64,000 nucleotides of DNA from Saccharopolyspora elongata (GTDB taxonomy: Bacteria; Actinomycetota; Actinomycetes; Mycobacteriales; Pseudonocardiaceae), in assembly GCF_004348985.1 (NCBI RefSeq), contig NZ_SMKW01000014.1:1-64000 (forward strand), in the 5' to 3' direction. How positions within the stretch are numbered: the first letter of the stretch is position 1; every line of letters starts with the position of its first letter. The notes beneath the pieces are model-generated. The model was given only the letters and a program-made list of their open reading frames with translations, was not told the DNA's origin and did not search any database. Positions 19,951-29,265 of this stretch are shown here, piece after piece. A program made the position numbers and the translations under genes.

Positions 19951-20132
19951 GTTTCCAAACTCGTTTTGCGTGGCGGTGCAGGTAGCGGAACCTCAGAAGC
20001 CTTCTCGACTCCGGGATCCCCGACTTGCGTATGACCAAATACGCGGCGTCGGGGCTGTCCTCGCGAGAAGACTTCTGAGAACCCGCGGCGGTGCAAGTTG
20101 CTCAGGTGGGCTAAGCGGCTTCGCCGCTTGCG
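19951..20132 (+). repeat. Structured intergenic repeat, copy A
   Basis: This copy has an outer stem CTCAGAAG / CTTCTGAG continued by CTTCTCG / CGAGAAG, a middle stem CCCCGAC / GTCGGGG, an apical stem GCGTA / TACGC, and a separate 3' hairpin AAGCGGC-TTC-GCCGCTT. It is flanked by imperfect direct repeats GGCGGTGCAGGTAGC and GGCGGTGCAAGTTGC. It lies immediately upstream of ilvD. Confidence 0.85.
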
Positions 20133-20179
20133 GCTGCTTTCGGCCTTGCGAGTCGGGCGTCGCGGCGGCGGTCTACCAC

Positions 20180-20200
20180 CGGAAGTGGCTTCGCCACTTC
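20180..20200 (-). terminator. Hairpin after the PH-domain gene
   Basis: GGAAGTGGC and GCCACTTCC form a 9-bp stem with a 3-nt loop, downstream of the gene ending at 20274. The stretch 20133-20273 shows nothing else apart from an extended resemblance to the tail of repeat copy G. Confidence 0.5.
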
Positions 20201-20273
20201 CTGACGGCGAGGCGTTGCGAGCCCGCCCCCGGACCGCGCCTTGTGGGCGCGGGAAGTTGCGGTGCGGCCGACA

Positions 20274-20804
20274 TTACTCCTGCGTGGTCGGGTCGGGCAG
20301 CCGCCCACCGCTGATCGCCGCCACTCGCGGCAGGTCGCGCACCCGCACCGCCGGGAGCTGGACCTCCTTGCCGGAGCGCAGCACCGCCTTGAGCCAGCGC
20401 TTCTCGTCCAGCCGCAGCGACACCACGTCGTCCCAGCCGAACTTGGTGCGGCCGAACATGGTGCGCGCCACCACCTGCTGCGCGTCGAACGTGGTGCGGG
20501 TGCGCAGGATCCACACCGCCAGCCCGAGCGGGATCAGGTAGATCAGCAGCGCCCAGGTGCCCGCGGTGGTGGCCAGCGGGGTGGCGCAGATGATGACCGC
20601 CAGCACGCCCAGCAGCGCCACCGGCGTGATCCGGAACGTCAGGGACTTCGGGCCCTCGGGCTCCGCCGGGGCGGCCTGCTCCGCGTCGGCGGGCTCGGCG
20701 GTCCGCTCCGCGGCCTGCTCCGCGTCGGAGGACTGGGTGTCGGACGGCTCCGGGGCGGGCTGCTTGGCGTCAGGCTGCTCGGGCTCCTGCGGGGTCTCGC
20801 TCAC
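20274..20804 (-). CDS. PH domain-containing membrane protein
   Basis: The 176-aa protein has an acidic, Pro/Ala/Glu-rich N-terminal 55 residues, two membrane segments (VALLGVLAVIICATPLATTA and TWALLIYLIPLGLAVWIL), then a bacterial PH-like domain (TTFDAQQVVARTMFGRTKFGWDDVVSLRLDEKRWLKAVL then GKEVQLPAVRVRDLPRVAAISGG). It is a conserved actinobacterial membrane protein of unknown role. The GTG start precedes MSETPQEPEQPDA. It is divergent from ilvBNC. Confidence 0.85.
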   Translation of the reverse strand: MSETPQEPEQPDAKQPAPEPSDTQSSDAEQAAERTAEPADAEQAAPAEPEGPKSLTFRITPVALLGVLAVIICATPLATTAGTWALLIYLIPLGLAVWILRTRTTFDAQQVVARTMFGRTKFGWDDVVSLRLDEKRWLKAVLRSGKEVQLPAVRVRDLPRVAAISGGRLPDPTTQE

Positions 20805-21005
20805 GTCCCGATGGTCTCACCTGCGGTTCCCGGCCCCGTGGGCGGCCGAACGCCGCCGGCGATCCGCCGCCCGCGTGACCGCCGCGACGCGCACGGCCCA
20901 CGCGTCGCACGTCACATCTCACGGCGCGGACCACCTCGGACGGCATCGCTGAGCTGGGATTATCGTCGCGACTGGGGCAGCGCGGGGCCATCCCGGGCGT
21001 CCACG

Positions 21006-21027
21006 ATGCGGGAAGATCGTCCCGCAT
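21006..21027. promoter_or_regulatory. Inverted repeat upstream of the ilvB promoter
   Basis: ATGCGGG (21006-21012) and CCCGCAT (21021-21027) are separated by 8 nt and end 3 nt before the -35 box. This could be an operator; the cognate regulator is unknown. Confidence 0.4.
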
Positions 21028-21030
21028 GGT

Positions 21031-21059
21031 TTGACGTCGCGGGTCGCTTTGATTAACGT
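21031..21059 (+). promoter_or_regulatory. ilvBNC promoter
   Basis: TTGACG (21031-21036), a 17-nt spacer and TAACGT (21054-21059) form a good sigma-70-type promoter. The -10 ends 7 nt before the ATG of the leader peptide, so the leader ORF itself would be read from a leaderless or nearly leaderless 5' end. Confidence 0.75.
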
Positions 21060-21066
21060 CCTTGCC

Positions 21067-21117
21067 ATGCTGCGACTGCACGACATTCTCGTACTTCCCC
21101 GGCGCGTCGACGCCTAG
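21067..21117 (+). CDS. ilvB operon leader peptide
   Basis: The 16-codon ORF encodes MLRLHDILVLPRRVDA, with four Leu, one Ile and two Val codons, as expected of a branched-chain attenuator. It overlaps the 5' arm of a 13-bp hairpin and is followed by an intrinsic terminator. Leader-peptide attenuation of ilvB is known in actinobacteria; this assignment is by analogy and by the sequence layout. Confidence 0.85.
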   Translation: MLRLHDILVLPRRVDA

Positions 21118-21179
21118 GAAGTTCGCAGCGTCGACGCGCCAACCCTCGTCAGGCCTATTGGGGTCTGCGGGGGTTTTTT
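21101..21179 (+). promoter_or_regulatory. ilvB attenuator
   Basis: Hairpin 1 pairs GGCGCGTCGACGC (21101-21113) perfectly with 21128-21140. It abuts hairpin 2, AACCCTCGT (21141-21149) with 21167-21175 (9 bp including G-U pairs), which runs into a T tract at 21174-21179. Hairpin 2 plus the T tract is a classical terminator. Whether hairpin 1 acts as the pause or antiterminator structure cannot be decided by eye. Confidence 0.75.
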
Positions 21180-21216
21180 CGTGTCCGGTCCAACTCCCGA
21201 CCCCGAGGCAGACCCG

Positions 21217-23046
21217 ATGACCAGCGCCAATACTCGGCAGAATCCGGTCCCGGCGCCCCCGCCAGGACGCCGTCCCAAGCCCGCGCCGCCCAGCGGTGCT
21301 CCAGTGAAGATGACCGGTGCGCAGGCACTGGTGCGCTCGCTGGAGGCCGTCGGCTGCGAGATCGTCTTCGGGATTCCGGGCGGCACGATCCTCCCCTCCT
21401 ACGACCCGCTCCTCGACTCGAAGAAGGTCCGGCACGTCCTGGTGCGCCACGAGCAGGGCGCCGGGCACGCGGCCACCGGCTACGCGCAGGCCACCGGCAA
21501 GGTCGGCGTGTGCATGGCGACGTCCGGCCCGGGGGCGACGAACCTGGTCACCGCGCTCGCCGACGCCAACATGGACTCGGTCCCGATCGTCGCGATCACC
21601 GGTCAGCAGAGCACCGGCCTGATCGGCACCGACGCCTTCCAGGAAGCCGACATCTGCGGCATCACGCTGCCGATCACCAAGCACAACTTCCTGGTCACCG
21701 ACCCCGAGGACCTGCCGCGGGTCATCGCCGAGGCGTTCTACATCGCCGCCAGCGGCCGCCCCGGCCCGGTGCTGGTGGACATCCCCAAGGACGTCCAGCA
21801 GGCGACCATGTCGTTCTCCTGGCCGCCGGAGATGAAGCTGCCCGGCTACCGGCCGACCAGCAAACCGCACGGCAAGCAGGTCCGGGAGGCCGCCAAGCTG
21901 ATCACCGAGGCGCACCGCCCGGTGCTCTACGTCGGCGGCGGGGTCATCAAGGCCGAGGCGCACGCCGAGCTGCGGCAGCTGGCCGAGCGCACCGGCATCC
22001 CGGTGGTCACCACGCTGATGGCGCGCGGCGCGTTCCCCGACTCGCACCCGCAGCACATGGGCATGCCCGGCATGCACGGCACGGTCGCCGCGGTCGCCGC
22101 GATGCAGCGCGCCGACCTGCTGATCGCGCTGGGCACCCGCTTCGACGACCGGGTCACCGGCCAGCTGTCGTCGTTCGCGCCCGAGGCCAAGGTCGTGCAC
22201 GCCGACATCGACCCGGCGGAGATCTCCAAGAACCGCTACGCGGACGTGCCGATCGTCGGCGACTGCAAGGAGGTCATCGCCGAGCTGATCGACGCGGTCG
22301 CCGCCGCCACCGAGCAGCACGGCACCGCGGACCTGACGGCCTGGCGGGAGGACCTCGACGACCTGCGCAAGCGGTTCCCGCTGGGCTACCAGTGGCCGAC
22401 CGACGGCAGCCTGTCGCCGGAGTACGTCATCGAGCGCCTCGGCAAGCTGGTCGGGCCGGAGGCGATCTACGCCGCCGGCGTCGGCCAGCACCAGATGTGG
22501 GCCGCGCAGTTCGTCGGCTACGAGAACCCACGCACCTGGCTGAACTCCGGTGGCCTCGGGACCATGGGTTACGCGGTGCCCGCCGCGATGGGCGCCAAGG
22601 CCGGCATGCCGGACAAGGCCGTGTGGGCCATCGACGGCGACGGCTGCTTCCAGATGACCAACCAGGAGCTCGCCACCTGCGCCATCGAGGACATCCCCAT
22701 CAAGGTGGCCGTCATCAACAACGGCAACCTCGGTATGGTCCGGCAGTGGCAGAACCTGTTTTACGCCGAGCGCTACTCACACAGTGACCTCGGCACCCAC
22801 AAGCACCGCATCCCGGACTTCAAACTGCTGGCCGAGGCTTACGGCTGCGCGGGCCTGCGGTGCGAGTCCAAAGAGGACGTCGACAGCGTCATCCAGCGGG
22901 CGATGGAGATCAACGACCGACCCGTCGTGATCGACTTCGTGGTGGGCAAGGACGCCCAGGTGTGGCCGATGGTGGCCGCGGGCACCGGAAACGACGAGAT
23001 CATGGCGGCGCGCGGCATCCGCCCGCTGTTCGAGGAGGATGAATGA
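21217..23046 (+). CDS. ilvB: Acetolactate synthase large subunit
   Basis: IlvB condenses pyruvate with pyruvate or 2-ketobutyrate using TPP, FAD and Mg2+, the first common step of branched-chain synthesis. The 609-aa product shows the catalytic Glu in [15 protein letters not shown] (near residue 88), [19 protein letters not shown], the FAD region [12 protein letters not shown] and the TPP motif [15 protein letters not shown] with [14 protein letters not shown]. The first 30 residues are Pro-rich and not conserved. The ATG at 21217 is chosen; the upstream GTG at 21181 lies only 1 nt past the terminator T tract. It is followed by ilvN and ilvC. Confidence 0.97.
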   Translation: MTSANTRQNPVPAPPPGRRPKPAPPSGAPVKMTGAQALVRSLEAVGCEIVFGIPGGTILPSYDPLLDSKKVRHVLVRHEQGAGHAATGYAQATGKVGVCMATSGPGATNLVTALADANMDSVPIVAITGQQSTGLIGTDAFQEADICGITLPITKHNFLVTDPEDLPRVIAEAFYIAASGRPGPVLVDIPKDVQQATMSFSWPPEMKLPGYRPTSKPHGKQVREAAKLITEAHRPVLYVGGGVIKAEAHAELRQLAERTGIPVVTTLMARGAFPDSHPQHMGMPGMHGTVAAVAAMQRADLLIALGTRFDDRVTGQLSSFAPEAKVVHADIDPAEISKNRYADVPIVGDCKEVIAELIDAVAAATEQHGTADLTAWREDLDDLRKRFPLGYQWPTDGSLSPEYVIERLGKLVGPEAIYAAGVGQHQMWAAQFVGYENPRTWLNSGGLGTMGYAVPAAMGAKAGMPDKAVWAIDGDGCFQMTNQELATCAIEDIPIKVAVINNGNLGMVRQWQNLFYAERYSHSDLGTHKHRIPDFKLLAEAYGCAGLRCESKEDVDSVIQRAMEINDRPVVIDFVVGKDAQVWPMVAAGTGNDEIMAARGIRPLFEEDE

Positions 23047-23189
23047 GCAGCCCTATGTCAACTCTGGTGCTGCTCAACCGCACCTCAGGGGACCGTGACG
23101 TAAACCAGCCACAAGAAACCTCGAAACGAGCGATTGAGCTGGACGCAACCACAACTGCAAATCTCGGAGAGGCGGGACTGCGCCCATGA
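23043..23189 (+). CDS. Possible 48-aa ORF bridging ilvB and ilvN
   Basis: An ATG in ATGA overlaps the ilvB stop, and the frame ends in a TGA inside the ilvN start ATGA, so the ORF fills the ilvB-ilvN gap exactly. It begins [17 protein letters not shown]. Codon use (tca, aca, act, gca, aat, gta, aaa) is much less GC-rich than that of its neighbours, which argues against a conserved protein. It could keep ribosomes moving between the two genes, or be chance. Confidence 0.3.
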   Translation: MSSPMSTLVLLNRTSGDRDVNQPQETSKRAIELDATTTANLGEAGLRP

Positions 23190-23692
23190 CCCGACACACG
23201 CTGAGCGTGCTGGTGGAGAACGTCCCCGGGGTGCTGGCCCGGGTGTCCGGCCTGTTCTCCCGGCGCAGCTTCAACATCGAGTCGCTCGCGGTCGGCCCGA
23301 CCGAGCACCCGGAGATCTCCCGGATGACGATCGTGGTCGCCGTCTCCGACCAGCCACTGGAGCAGGTCACCAAGCAGCTCAACAAGCTGGTCAACGTGAT
23401 CAAGATCGTGGAGCTGGAGACCGATGCCGCGGTGCAGCGGGAGCTGCTGCTGGTCAAGGTCCGCGCCGACGCGTCGGTGCGCAGCCAGGTGCTGGAGACG
23501 GTGCAGCTGTTCCGCGCGAAAGTGGTGGACGTCTCGCCGGAGGCGCTGACCATCGAGGCCACCGGTACCGCCGATAAGCTCGACGCGCTGCTGCGAATGC
23601 TGGAACCTTACGGCGTCCGCGAGATGGTGCAGTCGGGAACGATCGCGATCGGGCGTGGCCCGCGTTCCATCACGGCCACTGCAGTGCGCTGA
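23186..23692 (+). CDS. ilvN: Acetolactate synthase small (regulatory) subunit
   Basis: IlvN binds IlvB, raises its activity and confers feedback inhibition by valine. The 168-aa product has the N-terminal ACT domain (HTLSVLVENVPGVLARVSGLFSRR, then FNIESLAVGPTEHPEISRMT) and the typical C-terminal ALS_ss domain (RELLLVKVRADASVRSQVLE to PYGVREMVQSGTIAIGRG). Length is normal. The ATG lies in the overlap with the bridging ORF, with GGAGAGGCGGG upstream. Confidence 0.96.
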   Translation: MTRHTLSVLVENVPGVLARVSGLFSRRSFNIESLAVGPTEHPEISRMTIVVAVSDQPLEQVTKQLNKLVNVIKIVELETDAAVQRELLLVKVRADASVRSQVLETVQLFRAKVVDVSPEALTIEATGTADKLDALLRMLEPYGVREMVQSGTIAIGRGPRSITATAVR

Positions 23693-23833
23693 TCCGGCGC
23701 CCCCGCCACAGGGCCGAAAACCGAAGAACCTGTCGCCGAATTCGTCCGCGGAGCCGTCCTGGCGGGGTACCCCGGACGAGAAGACCACCGCATTCGGCGG
23801 CGGGTACGAAGAAGTCCCGAAAGGAAACGCTGA

Positions 23834-24835
<1,002 letters not shown>

Positions 24836-24886
24836 GGACCCGCGATCCTCGGCGGCGCGCCGACCGCGCGTCCGGCCGATGCGAAA

Positions 24887-24921
24887 AGGCCCGGTGAGCC
24901 CCACGAGGGATCACCGGGCCT
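24887..24921 (+). terminator. Hairpin terminator of ilvBNC
   Basis: AGGCCCGGTGA (24887-24897) pairs perfectly with TCACCGGGCCT (24911-24921) around a 13-nt loop, 51 nt after the ilvC stop. Confidence 0.75.
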
Positions 24922-24995
24922 CGGCCTTCCCGGTAGGTTCCCGGTGCGGCTTTCCCAGTTGCCAAAGGGGGAAACCGGTCGCTGCGGGTGAGGGA

Positions 24996-25001
24996 TAAGG
25001 T
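24996..25001 (+). promoter_or_regulatory. -10 box TAAGGT of a leaderless gene
   Basis: TAAGGT ends 7 nt before the GTG at 25009, which supports that start over the upstream GTG at 24988. Confidence 0.5.
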
Positions 25002-25008
25002 ACGCATC

Positions 25009-25254
25009 GTGAGTGCAGACAACGAGATCGTCGACAACAAGGCGCACATCCGCCACAAGCTCGACTTCACTGACGCGGAGTGGATCACCAGCACGGACGA
25101 CCCGGACGAGCCGGGCGTCGAGATCGCCTTCGTGGACGGCTACATCGGCATGCGCAACGGCGCCGAACCGGAGGGCCCGGTCCTGGTCTTCACTCCCGAG
25201 GAGTGGGACGCGTTCGTCGCCGGAGCCAAGGACGGCGAGTTCGACGAGCCGTGA
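25009..25254 (+). CDS. DUF397-like protein, 81 aa
   Basis: The C-terminal part GPVLVFTPEEWDAFVAGAKDGEF matches the end of DUF397 proteins, a very common small actinomycete family often paired with XRE-type regulators. The N-terminal half (IVDNKAHIRHKLDFTDAEWITSTDD) departs from the usual pattern, and no XRE gene is adjacent, so this is an orphan member. The function is unknown. Confidence 0.7.
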   Translation: MSADNEIVDNKAHIRHKLDFTDAEWITSTDDPDEPGVEIAFVDGYIGMRNGAEPEGPVLVFTPEEWDAFVAGAKDGEFDEP

Positions 25255-25265
25255 TTTTTGGAGTG

Positions 25266-25454
25266 AACGGCTCGTTCTGCGTGGCGGTGCGGGTAGCGGC
25301 CCCCCTGCGGGAGTTGCAGAAGCCTTCTCGGCTGTGGGATCCCCGACTTGTGTATAACCAATACGCGGCGTCGGGGCTGTCCTCGCGAGAAGACTTCTGA
25401 GAACCCGCGGCGGTGCCGGTTGCGAGGGTGGGCTAAGCGGCTGCGCCGCTTGCG
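25266..25454 (+). repeat. Structured intergenic repeat, copy B
   Basis: Outer stem CAGAAG / CTTCTG and CTTCTCG / CGAGAAG, middle CCCCGAC / GTCGGGG, apical GTGTA / TACGC (one G-U), and 3' hairpin AAGCGGC-TGC-GCCGCTT. It belongs to the sub-type with CCCCCTGCGGGAGTT in the 5' arm. It lies between the DUF397-like gene and serA. Confidence 0.85.
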
Positions 25455-25838
25455 GTAGGTCCCGCGTGTGTGGGTTCGGCATCGCGGCGGCGGATGCGTT
25501 TCGGCGGAAGGCGAATCTCGCTCGTGCAGGCGTCAGAAGAAACGGCATTCACGTTGGTTGCCAGGAGGCTGGCGCGCGTGCCGGCGGTAGCCGCGCCTTC
25601 GGGCTACCGGTGGCCCGGCAGCCGCATGGGTGACAACGCGTCCCCGCGGCGTTGCGCGTTGTGTTCGCAGCCTGGTTGATCTGCGACAATGCCGAAGAAT
25701 CGGGTTTAACGGGCGGGCGATTCCGGACCGGTGATCCGGGCAACACCCTTGTGAACGCTTTCTCAAACTCCCGTTAAACTTCGACCCCGTCCGGGCACAT
25801 CGCCGTGCCGACCGTGATCTTCAAAATGGAGTTCGCCC
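25455..25838. other. Gap upstream of serA
   Basis: No gene is supported. A hairpin CGGTAGCC (25585-25592) / GGCTACCG (25602-25609) is present. An AT-richer patch with TAAACT at 25775-25780 is the best candidate for the serA promoter, and GGAG at 25828-25831 lies 7 nt before the serA start. Confidence 0.4.
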
Positions 25839-27434
25839 GTGACCAACGCAAGCCGTCCTGTCGTCCTGATCGCCGAGAAGCTGGCACCGTCCGTGATCGA
25901 CGCCCTCGGGGACGAGGTCGAGATCCGCAACGTGGACGGCACCGACCGGCCGGCGTTGCTCGACGCCGTCGCCGACGCCGATGCGCTGCTGGTCCGCTCC
26001 GCCACCAAGGTCGACGCCGAGGTGCTGTCGGCGGCGAAGAAGCTCAAGGTCGTCGCCCGCGCCGGGGTCGGCCTGGACAACGTCGAGGTGCCCGCCGCCA
26101 CCGAGCGCGGCGTGATGGTGGTCAACGCCCCCACCTCCAACATCGTCTCGGCCGCCGAGCACGCGATGGCGCTGCTGCTCGCGGTGGCGCGCAACGTCGC
26201 GCAGGCCGACGCCAGCCTCAAGAACGGCGAGTGGAAGCGCAGCTCCTACACCGGCGTCGAGCTCAACGGCAAGACTGTCGGCGTGGTCGGCCTGGGCAAG
26301 ATCGGCCAGCTGTTCGCGCAGCGCGTCGCCGCCTTCGGTACCAAGCTGATCGCCTACGACCCCTACGTGTCGGCGGGCCGCGCCGCGCAGCTGGGCATCG
26401 AGCTGGTCACGCTCGACGAGCTGCTGGCCCGCGCCGACGCGATCTCCATCCACCTGCCCAAGACCGCCGAGACGCTCGGCCTCATCGGCGCCGAGGAGCT
26501 GAAGAAGGCCAAGCCGGGCCTGCTGGTCGTCAACGCCGCCCGCGGCGGCCTGATCGACGAGGACGCGCTGGTCGACGCGCTGCGCAACGGCCAGATCGGC
26601 GGCGCGGGCATCGACGTCTTCAAGACCGAGCCGACCACCGAGAGCCCGCTGTTCGAGCTGTCCAACGTGGTCGTCACCCCGCACCTGGGCGCGTCCACCG
26701 TGGAGGCGCAGGACCGCGCGGGCACCGACGTGGCCCGCTCGGTGCGGCTGGCGCTGCGCGGCGACTTCGTGCCGGACGCCGTCAACGTGCAGGGCGGCGT
26801 GGTCGGCGAGGAGGTCCGCCCGTACCTGTCGCTGACCCAGAAGCTGGGCCAGGTGCTGGCCGCGCTGGTCGGCAGCACGCCGAGCTCGGTGACCATCGAG
26901 GCCCGCGGCGAGCTGGCCGACGAGGACGTCTCGGTGCTGCAGCTGGCGGCGCTGCGCGGCGTTTTCGCCGGTGCCGTGGAGAACCAGGTGACCTTCGTCA
27001 ACGCGCCGCAGCTGGCCGAGGACCTGGGCGTGCAGGTGGAGGTCAAGACCTCCTCGGAGAGCCCGAACCACCGCAGCGTGGTGTCGGTGCGCGCGGGTCT
27101 GCCGGACGGCCGCACCGCCGTTGTCTCGGGCGCGCTGTCCGGGTCGAACCAGGTGGAGAAGCTGGTCGAGGTCAACGGCCGGCACTTCGACCTGCGGGCC
27201 GAGGGCAACGTGCTGCTGCTGGAGTACCCGGACCGGCCGGGCGTGATGGGCCGGGTCGGCACCCTGCTCGGCGAGGTCGGCGTGAACATCGAGGCGGCGA
27301 TGGTCAGCCAGACCACTGAGCGCTCGGAGGCGATCATGCTGCTGCGCGTGGACCGTCCGGTCGAGCCGGGCGTGCTGGAGCCGATCGGCGCCGCGGTCGG
27401 TGCGCGCATCGTGCGCACCGTCAGCTTCGAGTAA
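25839..27434 (+). CDS. serA: D-3-phosphoglycerate dehydrogenase
   Basis: SerA oxidises 3-phosphoglycerate with NAD+, the first step of serine synthesis. The 531-aa product is the long actinobacterial form: N-terminal substrate domain, NAD domain with VGVVGLGKIGQLFAQRVAAFG (near 148), catalytic region with AARGGLIDEDALVDALRNGQIGGAGIDVF and VVTPHLGAST, an intervening ASB domain (about 320-445) and a C-terminal ACT domain (GNVLLLEYPDRPGVMGRVGTLLGE) that senses serine in the mycobacterial enzyme. The GTG start has GGAG 7 nt upstream. A strong hairpin follows, so it is separate from leuB. Confidence 0.97.
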   Translation: MTNASRPVVLIAEKLAPSVIDALGDEVEIRNVDGTDRPALLDAVADADALLVRSATKVDAEVLSAAKKLKVVARAGVGLDNVEVPAATERGVMVVNAPTSNIVSAAEHAMALLLAVARNVAQADASLKNGEWKRSSYTGVELNGKTVGVVGLGKIGQLFAQRVAAFGTKLIAYDPYVSAGRAAQLGIELVTLDELLARADAISIHLPKTAETLGLIGAEELKKAKPGLLVVNAARGGLIDEDALVDALRNGQIGGAGIDVFKTEPTTESPLFELSNVVVTPHLGASTVEAQDRAGTDVARSVRLALRGDFVPDAVNVQGGVVGEEVRPYLSLTQKLGQVLAALVGSTPSSVTIEARGELADEDVSVLQLAALRGVFAGAVENQVTFVNAPQLAEDLGVQVEVKTSSESPNHRSVVSVRAGLPDGRTAVVSGALSGSNQVEKLVEVNGRHFDLRAEGNVLLLEYPDRPGVMGRVGTLLGEVGVNIEAAMVSQTTERSEAIMLLRVDRPVEPGVLEPIGAAVGARIVRTVSFE

Positions 27435-27449
27435 CTCGGACGAGTGACC

Positions 27450-27482
27450 CGGGGGCCGTTCCACGATGTGGGACGGCCCCCG
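27450..27482 (+). terminator. Hairpin terminator of serA
   Basis: CGGGGGCCGTTCCAC (27450-27464) pairs with 27468-27482 (15 bp, one G-T) around a 3-nt loop, 15 nt after the stop. Confidence 0.85.
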
Positions 27483-27649
27483 TGTCGTACCAGGGACCGA
27501 TGGTCATCTCACTCCAATGGGTGTCCCACACTCCGGGAGATATCATCCACTTGGTGGGCCCGGCATGCCGCTGCCCGCAGTCGTGCCGGTAGCCTTCGGC
27601 TCAACAGTTCGAGCCCCGCGGGTCGGGGTGGTTCTCGGGAGGTGTGTAG

Positions 27650-28693
27650 ATGCGGCTCGCTGTGATCCCCGGCGACGGGATCGGGCCGGAGGTTATTGCC
27701 GAGGCACTCAAGGTCCTCGGCGAGGTGGTGCCGGATACCGAGATCACTCGTTACGACCTGGGAGCGGCGCGCTGGCACGCGACCGGGGAGCTGCTGCCCG
27801 AGTCCGTGCTGGGTGAACTCCGCCAGCACGACGCGATCCTGCTCGGCGCCGTCGGCGACCCGACGGTGCCCAGCGGCATCCTGGAGCGCGGCCTGCTGCT
27901 GCGGCTGCGCTTCGAGCTCGACCACCACGTGAACCTGCGGCCGGCCCGGCTCTACCCGGGCGTGAAGAGCCCGGTGGCCGACCCCGGCGAGATCGACATG
28001 GTCGTGGTCCGCGAGGGCACCGAGGGTCCGTACGTGGGCAACGGCGGTCTGCTGCGCAAGGACACCACGCACGAGATCGCGACCGAGGTCAGCATCAACA
28101 CCGCGTTCGGCGTGGAGCGGGTGGTGCGCGACGCGTTCGCCCGCGCCGCCTCCCGGCCGCGCAGGCACCTGACGCTGGTGCACAAGACCAACGTGCTCAC
28201 CCACGCCGGATCCTTGTGGTCGCGCGTGGTGGAAGAGGTCTCGCTGCAGTACCCGGACGTCACCGTGGCCTACCAGCACGTGGACGCCACCACGATCCAC
28301 ATGGTCACCGACCCGTCCCGGTTCGACGTGATCGTCACCGACAACCTCTTCGGCGACATCATCACCGACCTGGCCGGCGCCATCACCGGTGGCATCGGCC
28401 TGGCGGCCAGCGGCAACATCGACGCCACCCGCCGTAACCCGAGCATGTTCGAGCCGGTGCACGGCAGCGCGCCGGACATCGCCGGGCAGGGCGTGGCGGA
28501 CCCGACCGCGGCGGTGCTGTCGGTCGCGATGCTGCTCGACCACGTCGGCCTGACCGAGGCCGCCAAGCGGGTCGAGGCGTCGGTGGCGTTCGACCTGGCC
28601 ACCCGCGACCACTCGTCGCCGGGCGCGACCTTCGCGATCGGCGACCGCCTCGCGGCGCTGGTCTCCTCCCGCGAGGTCGCCCCGCAGTCCTGA
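27650..28693 (+). CDS. leuB: 3-isopropylmalate dehydrogenase
   Basis: LeuB oxidatively decarboxylates 3-isopropylmalate with NAD+ in leucine synthesis; in organisms with CimA it can also act on the methylmalate of the citramalate route (inference). The 347-aa product has the [13 protein letters not shown] start, the LRPARLYPG segment, the metal-binding signature [25 protein letters not shown] and [19 protein letters not shown]. The ATG follows GGGAGGTG. It is probably transcribed alone, from a promoter in 27483-27640. Confidence 0.97.
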   Translation: MRLAVIPGDGIGPEVIAEALKVLGEVVPDTEITRYDLGAARWHATGELLPESVLGELRQHDAILLGAVGDPTVPSGILERGLLLRLRFELDHHVNLRPARLYPGVKSPVADPGEIDMVVVREGTEGPYVGNGGLLRKDTTHEIATEVSINTAFGVERVVRDAFARAASRPRRHLTLVHKTNVLTHAGSLWSRVVEEVSLQYPDVTVAYQHVDATTIHMVTDPSRFDVIVTDNLFGDIITDLAGAITGGIGLAASGNIDATRRNPSMFEPVHGSAPDIAGQGVADPTAAVLSVAMLLDHVGLTEAAKRVEASVAFDLATRDHSSPGATFAIGDRLAALVSSREVAPQS

Positions 28694-28709
28694 TCTCGTT
28701 CATCGCGTT

Positions 28710-28734
28710 GAGGGCGTCCCGGTGGGGCGCCCTC
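28710..28734 (+). terminator. Hairpin terminator of leuB
   Basis: GAGGGCGTCCC and GGGGCGCCCTC form an 11-bp stem with one T-G pair, followed by TCTTCGTT. Confidence 0.75.
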
Positions 28735-28745
28735 TTCGTTGCTCC

Positions 28746-28801
28746 CATGTGCAACCCACGAGTTGCACATGGCGCGATGGGGTGCAACCCTGGGGTTGCA
28801 C
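28746..28801. promoter_or_regulatory. Two GTGCAAC/GTTGCAC operators before SRPBCC-ArsR
   Basis: CATGTGCAAC (28746-28755) pairs with 28762-28771, and GTGCAACCC (28782-28790) with 28793-28801. The shared half-site GTGCAAC in two palindromes 21-56 nt upstream of the SRPBCC start fits autoregulation by the ArsR protein encoded second in the operon. Confidence 0.75.
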
Positions 28802-28821
28802 AACCGTGGATTGGAGTGGGC

Positions 28822-29265
28822 ATGGTTTCCGACCGGATCGAACGCGAGATCGTCATCGAGGGGCCTGCGGAGCAGGTGTGGGCGGCGCTGCTGGAACCCG
28901 AGTTCTGGCTCGGCGAGGCGGATCCGACCGGCGTCGAGGTCGGCGAGGGCAGCCGACTGGTCTCGGAGCACGCCGAGTACGGCAACTTCCCGCAGCTGAT
29001 CGAGAAGCTGGAACCCCACCGCTACCTCGCCTACCGCTGGGCGAGCGCCTTCCCCGGCGAGCACCCCGCGGCGGGCAACTCGACGCTGGTCGAGTTCACC
29101 CTGACCGAAGAGGGCGGAACGACCCGGCTGCGCGTGGTCGAGAGCGGGTTCGCCGCGCTTGCCGCCTCGGAGGAGGCGCGGCGCGGCGCGGTCGACGACA
29201 ACACCGGTGGCTGGGAGCAGGTGCTGGATGAGGTCAAGCAGAAGGTGGAGAAGCAGCAGGCGTGA
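28822..29265 (+). CDS. SRPBCC (AHSA1-type) protein
   Basis: The 147-aa protein has the START/Bet v1-like pattern of the AHSA1 family: IEREIVIEGPAEQVWAALLEPEFWLGEAD at the N-terminus, LIEKLEPHRYLAYRW in the middle and TGGWEQVLDEVKQKVEKQ as the C-terminal helix. Such proteins bind hydrophobic ligands. It overlaps the ArsR gene by 4 nt (GTGA), a common pairing in actinobacteria where the regulator is thought to control its partner. The start follows GGAGTGGG. Confidence 0.88.
   Translation: MVSDRIEREIVIEGPAEQVWAALLEPEFWLGEADPTGVEVGEGSRLVSEHAEYGNFPQLIEKLEPHRYLAYRWASAFPGEHPAAGNSTLVEFTLTEEGGTTRLRVVESGFAALAASEEARRGAVDDNTGGWEQVLDEVKQKVEKQQA

Noticed and set aside
20805-21216. T-box riboswitch before ilvB
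   Set aside because: No specifier-loop or T-box (TGGNACC-type) sequence is seen. The leader peptide and terminator explain the region.
25533-25766. Arg-rich - strand ORF in the gap before serA
   Set aside because: Its composition is that of non-coding GC-rich sequence. It crosses a hairpin, lacks a ribosome binding site and shows no family pattern.
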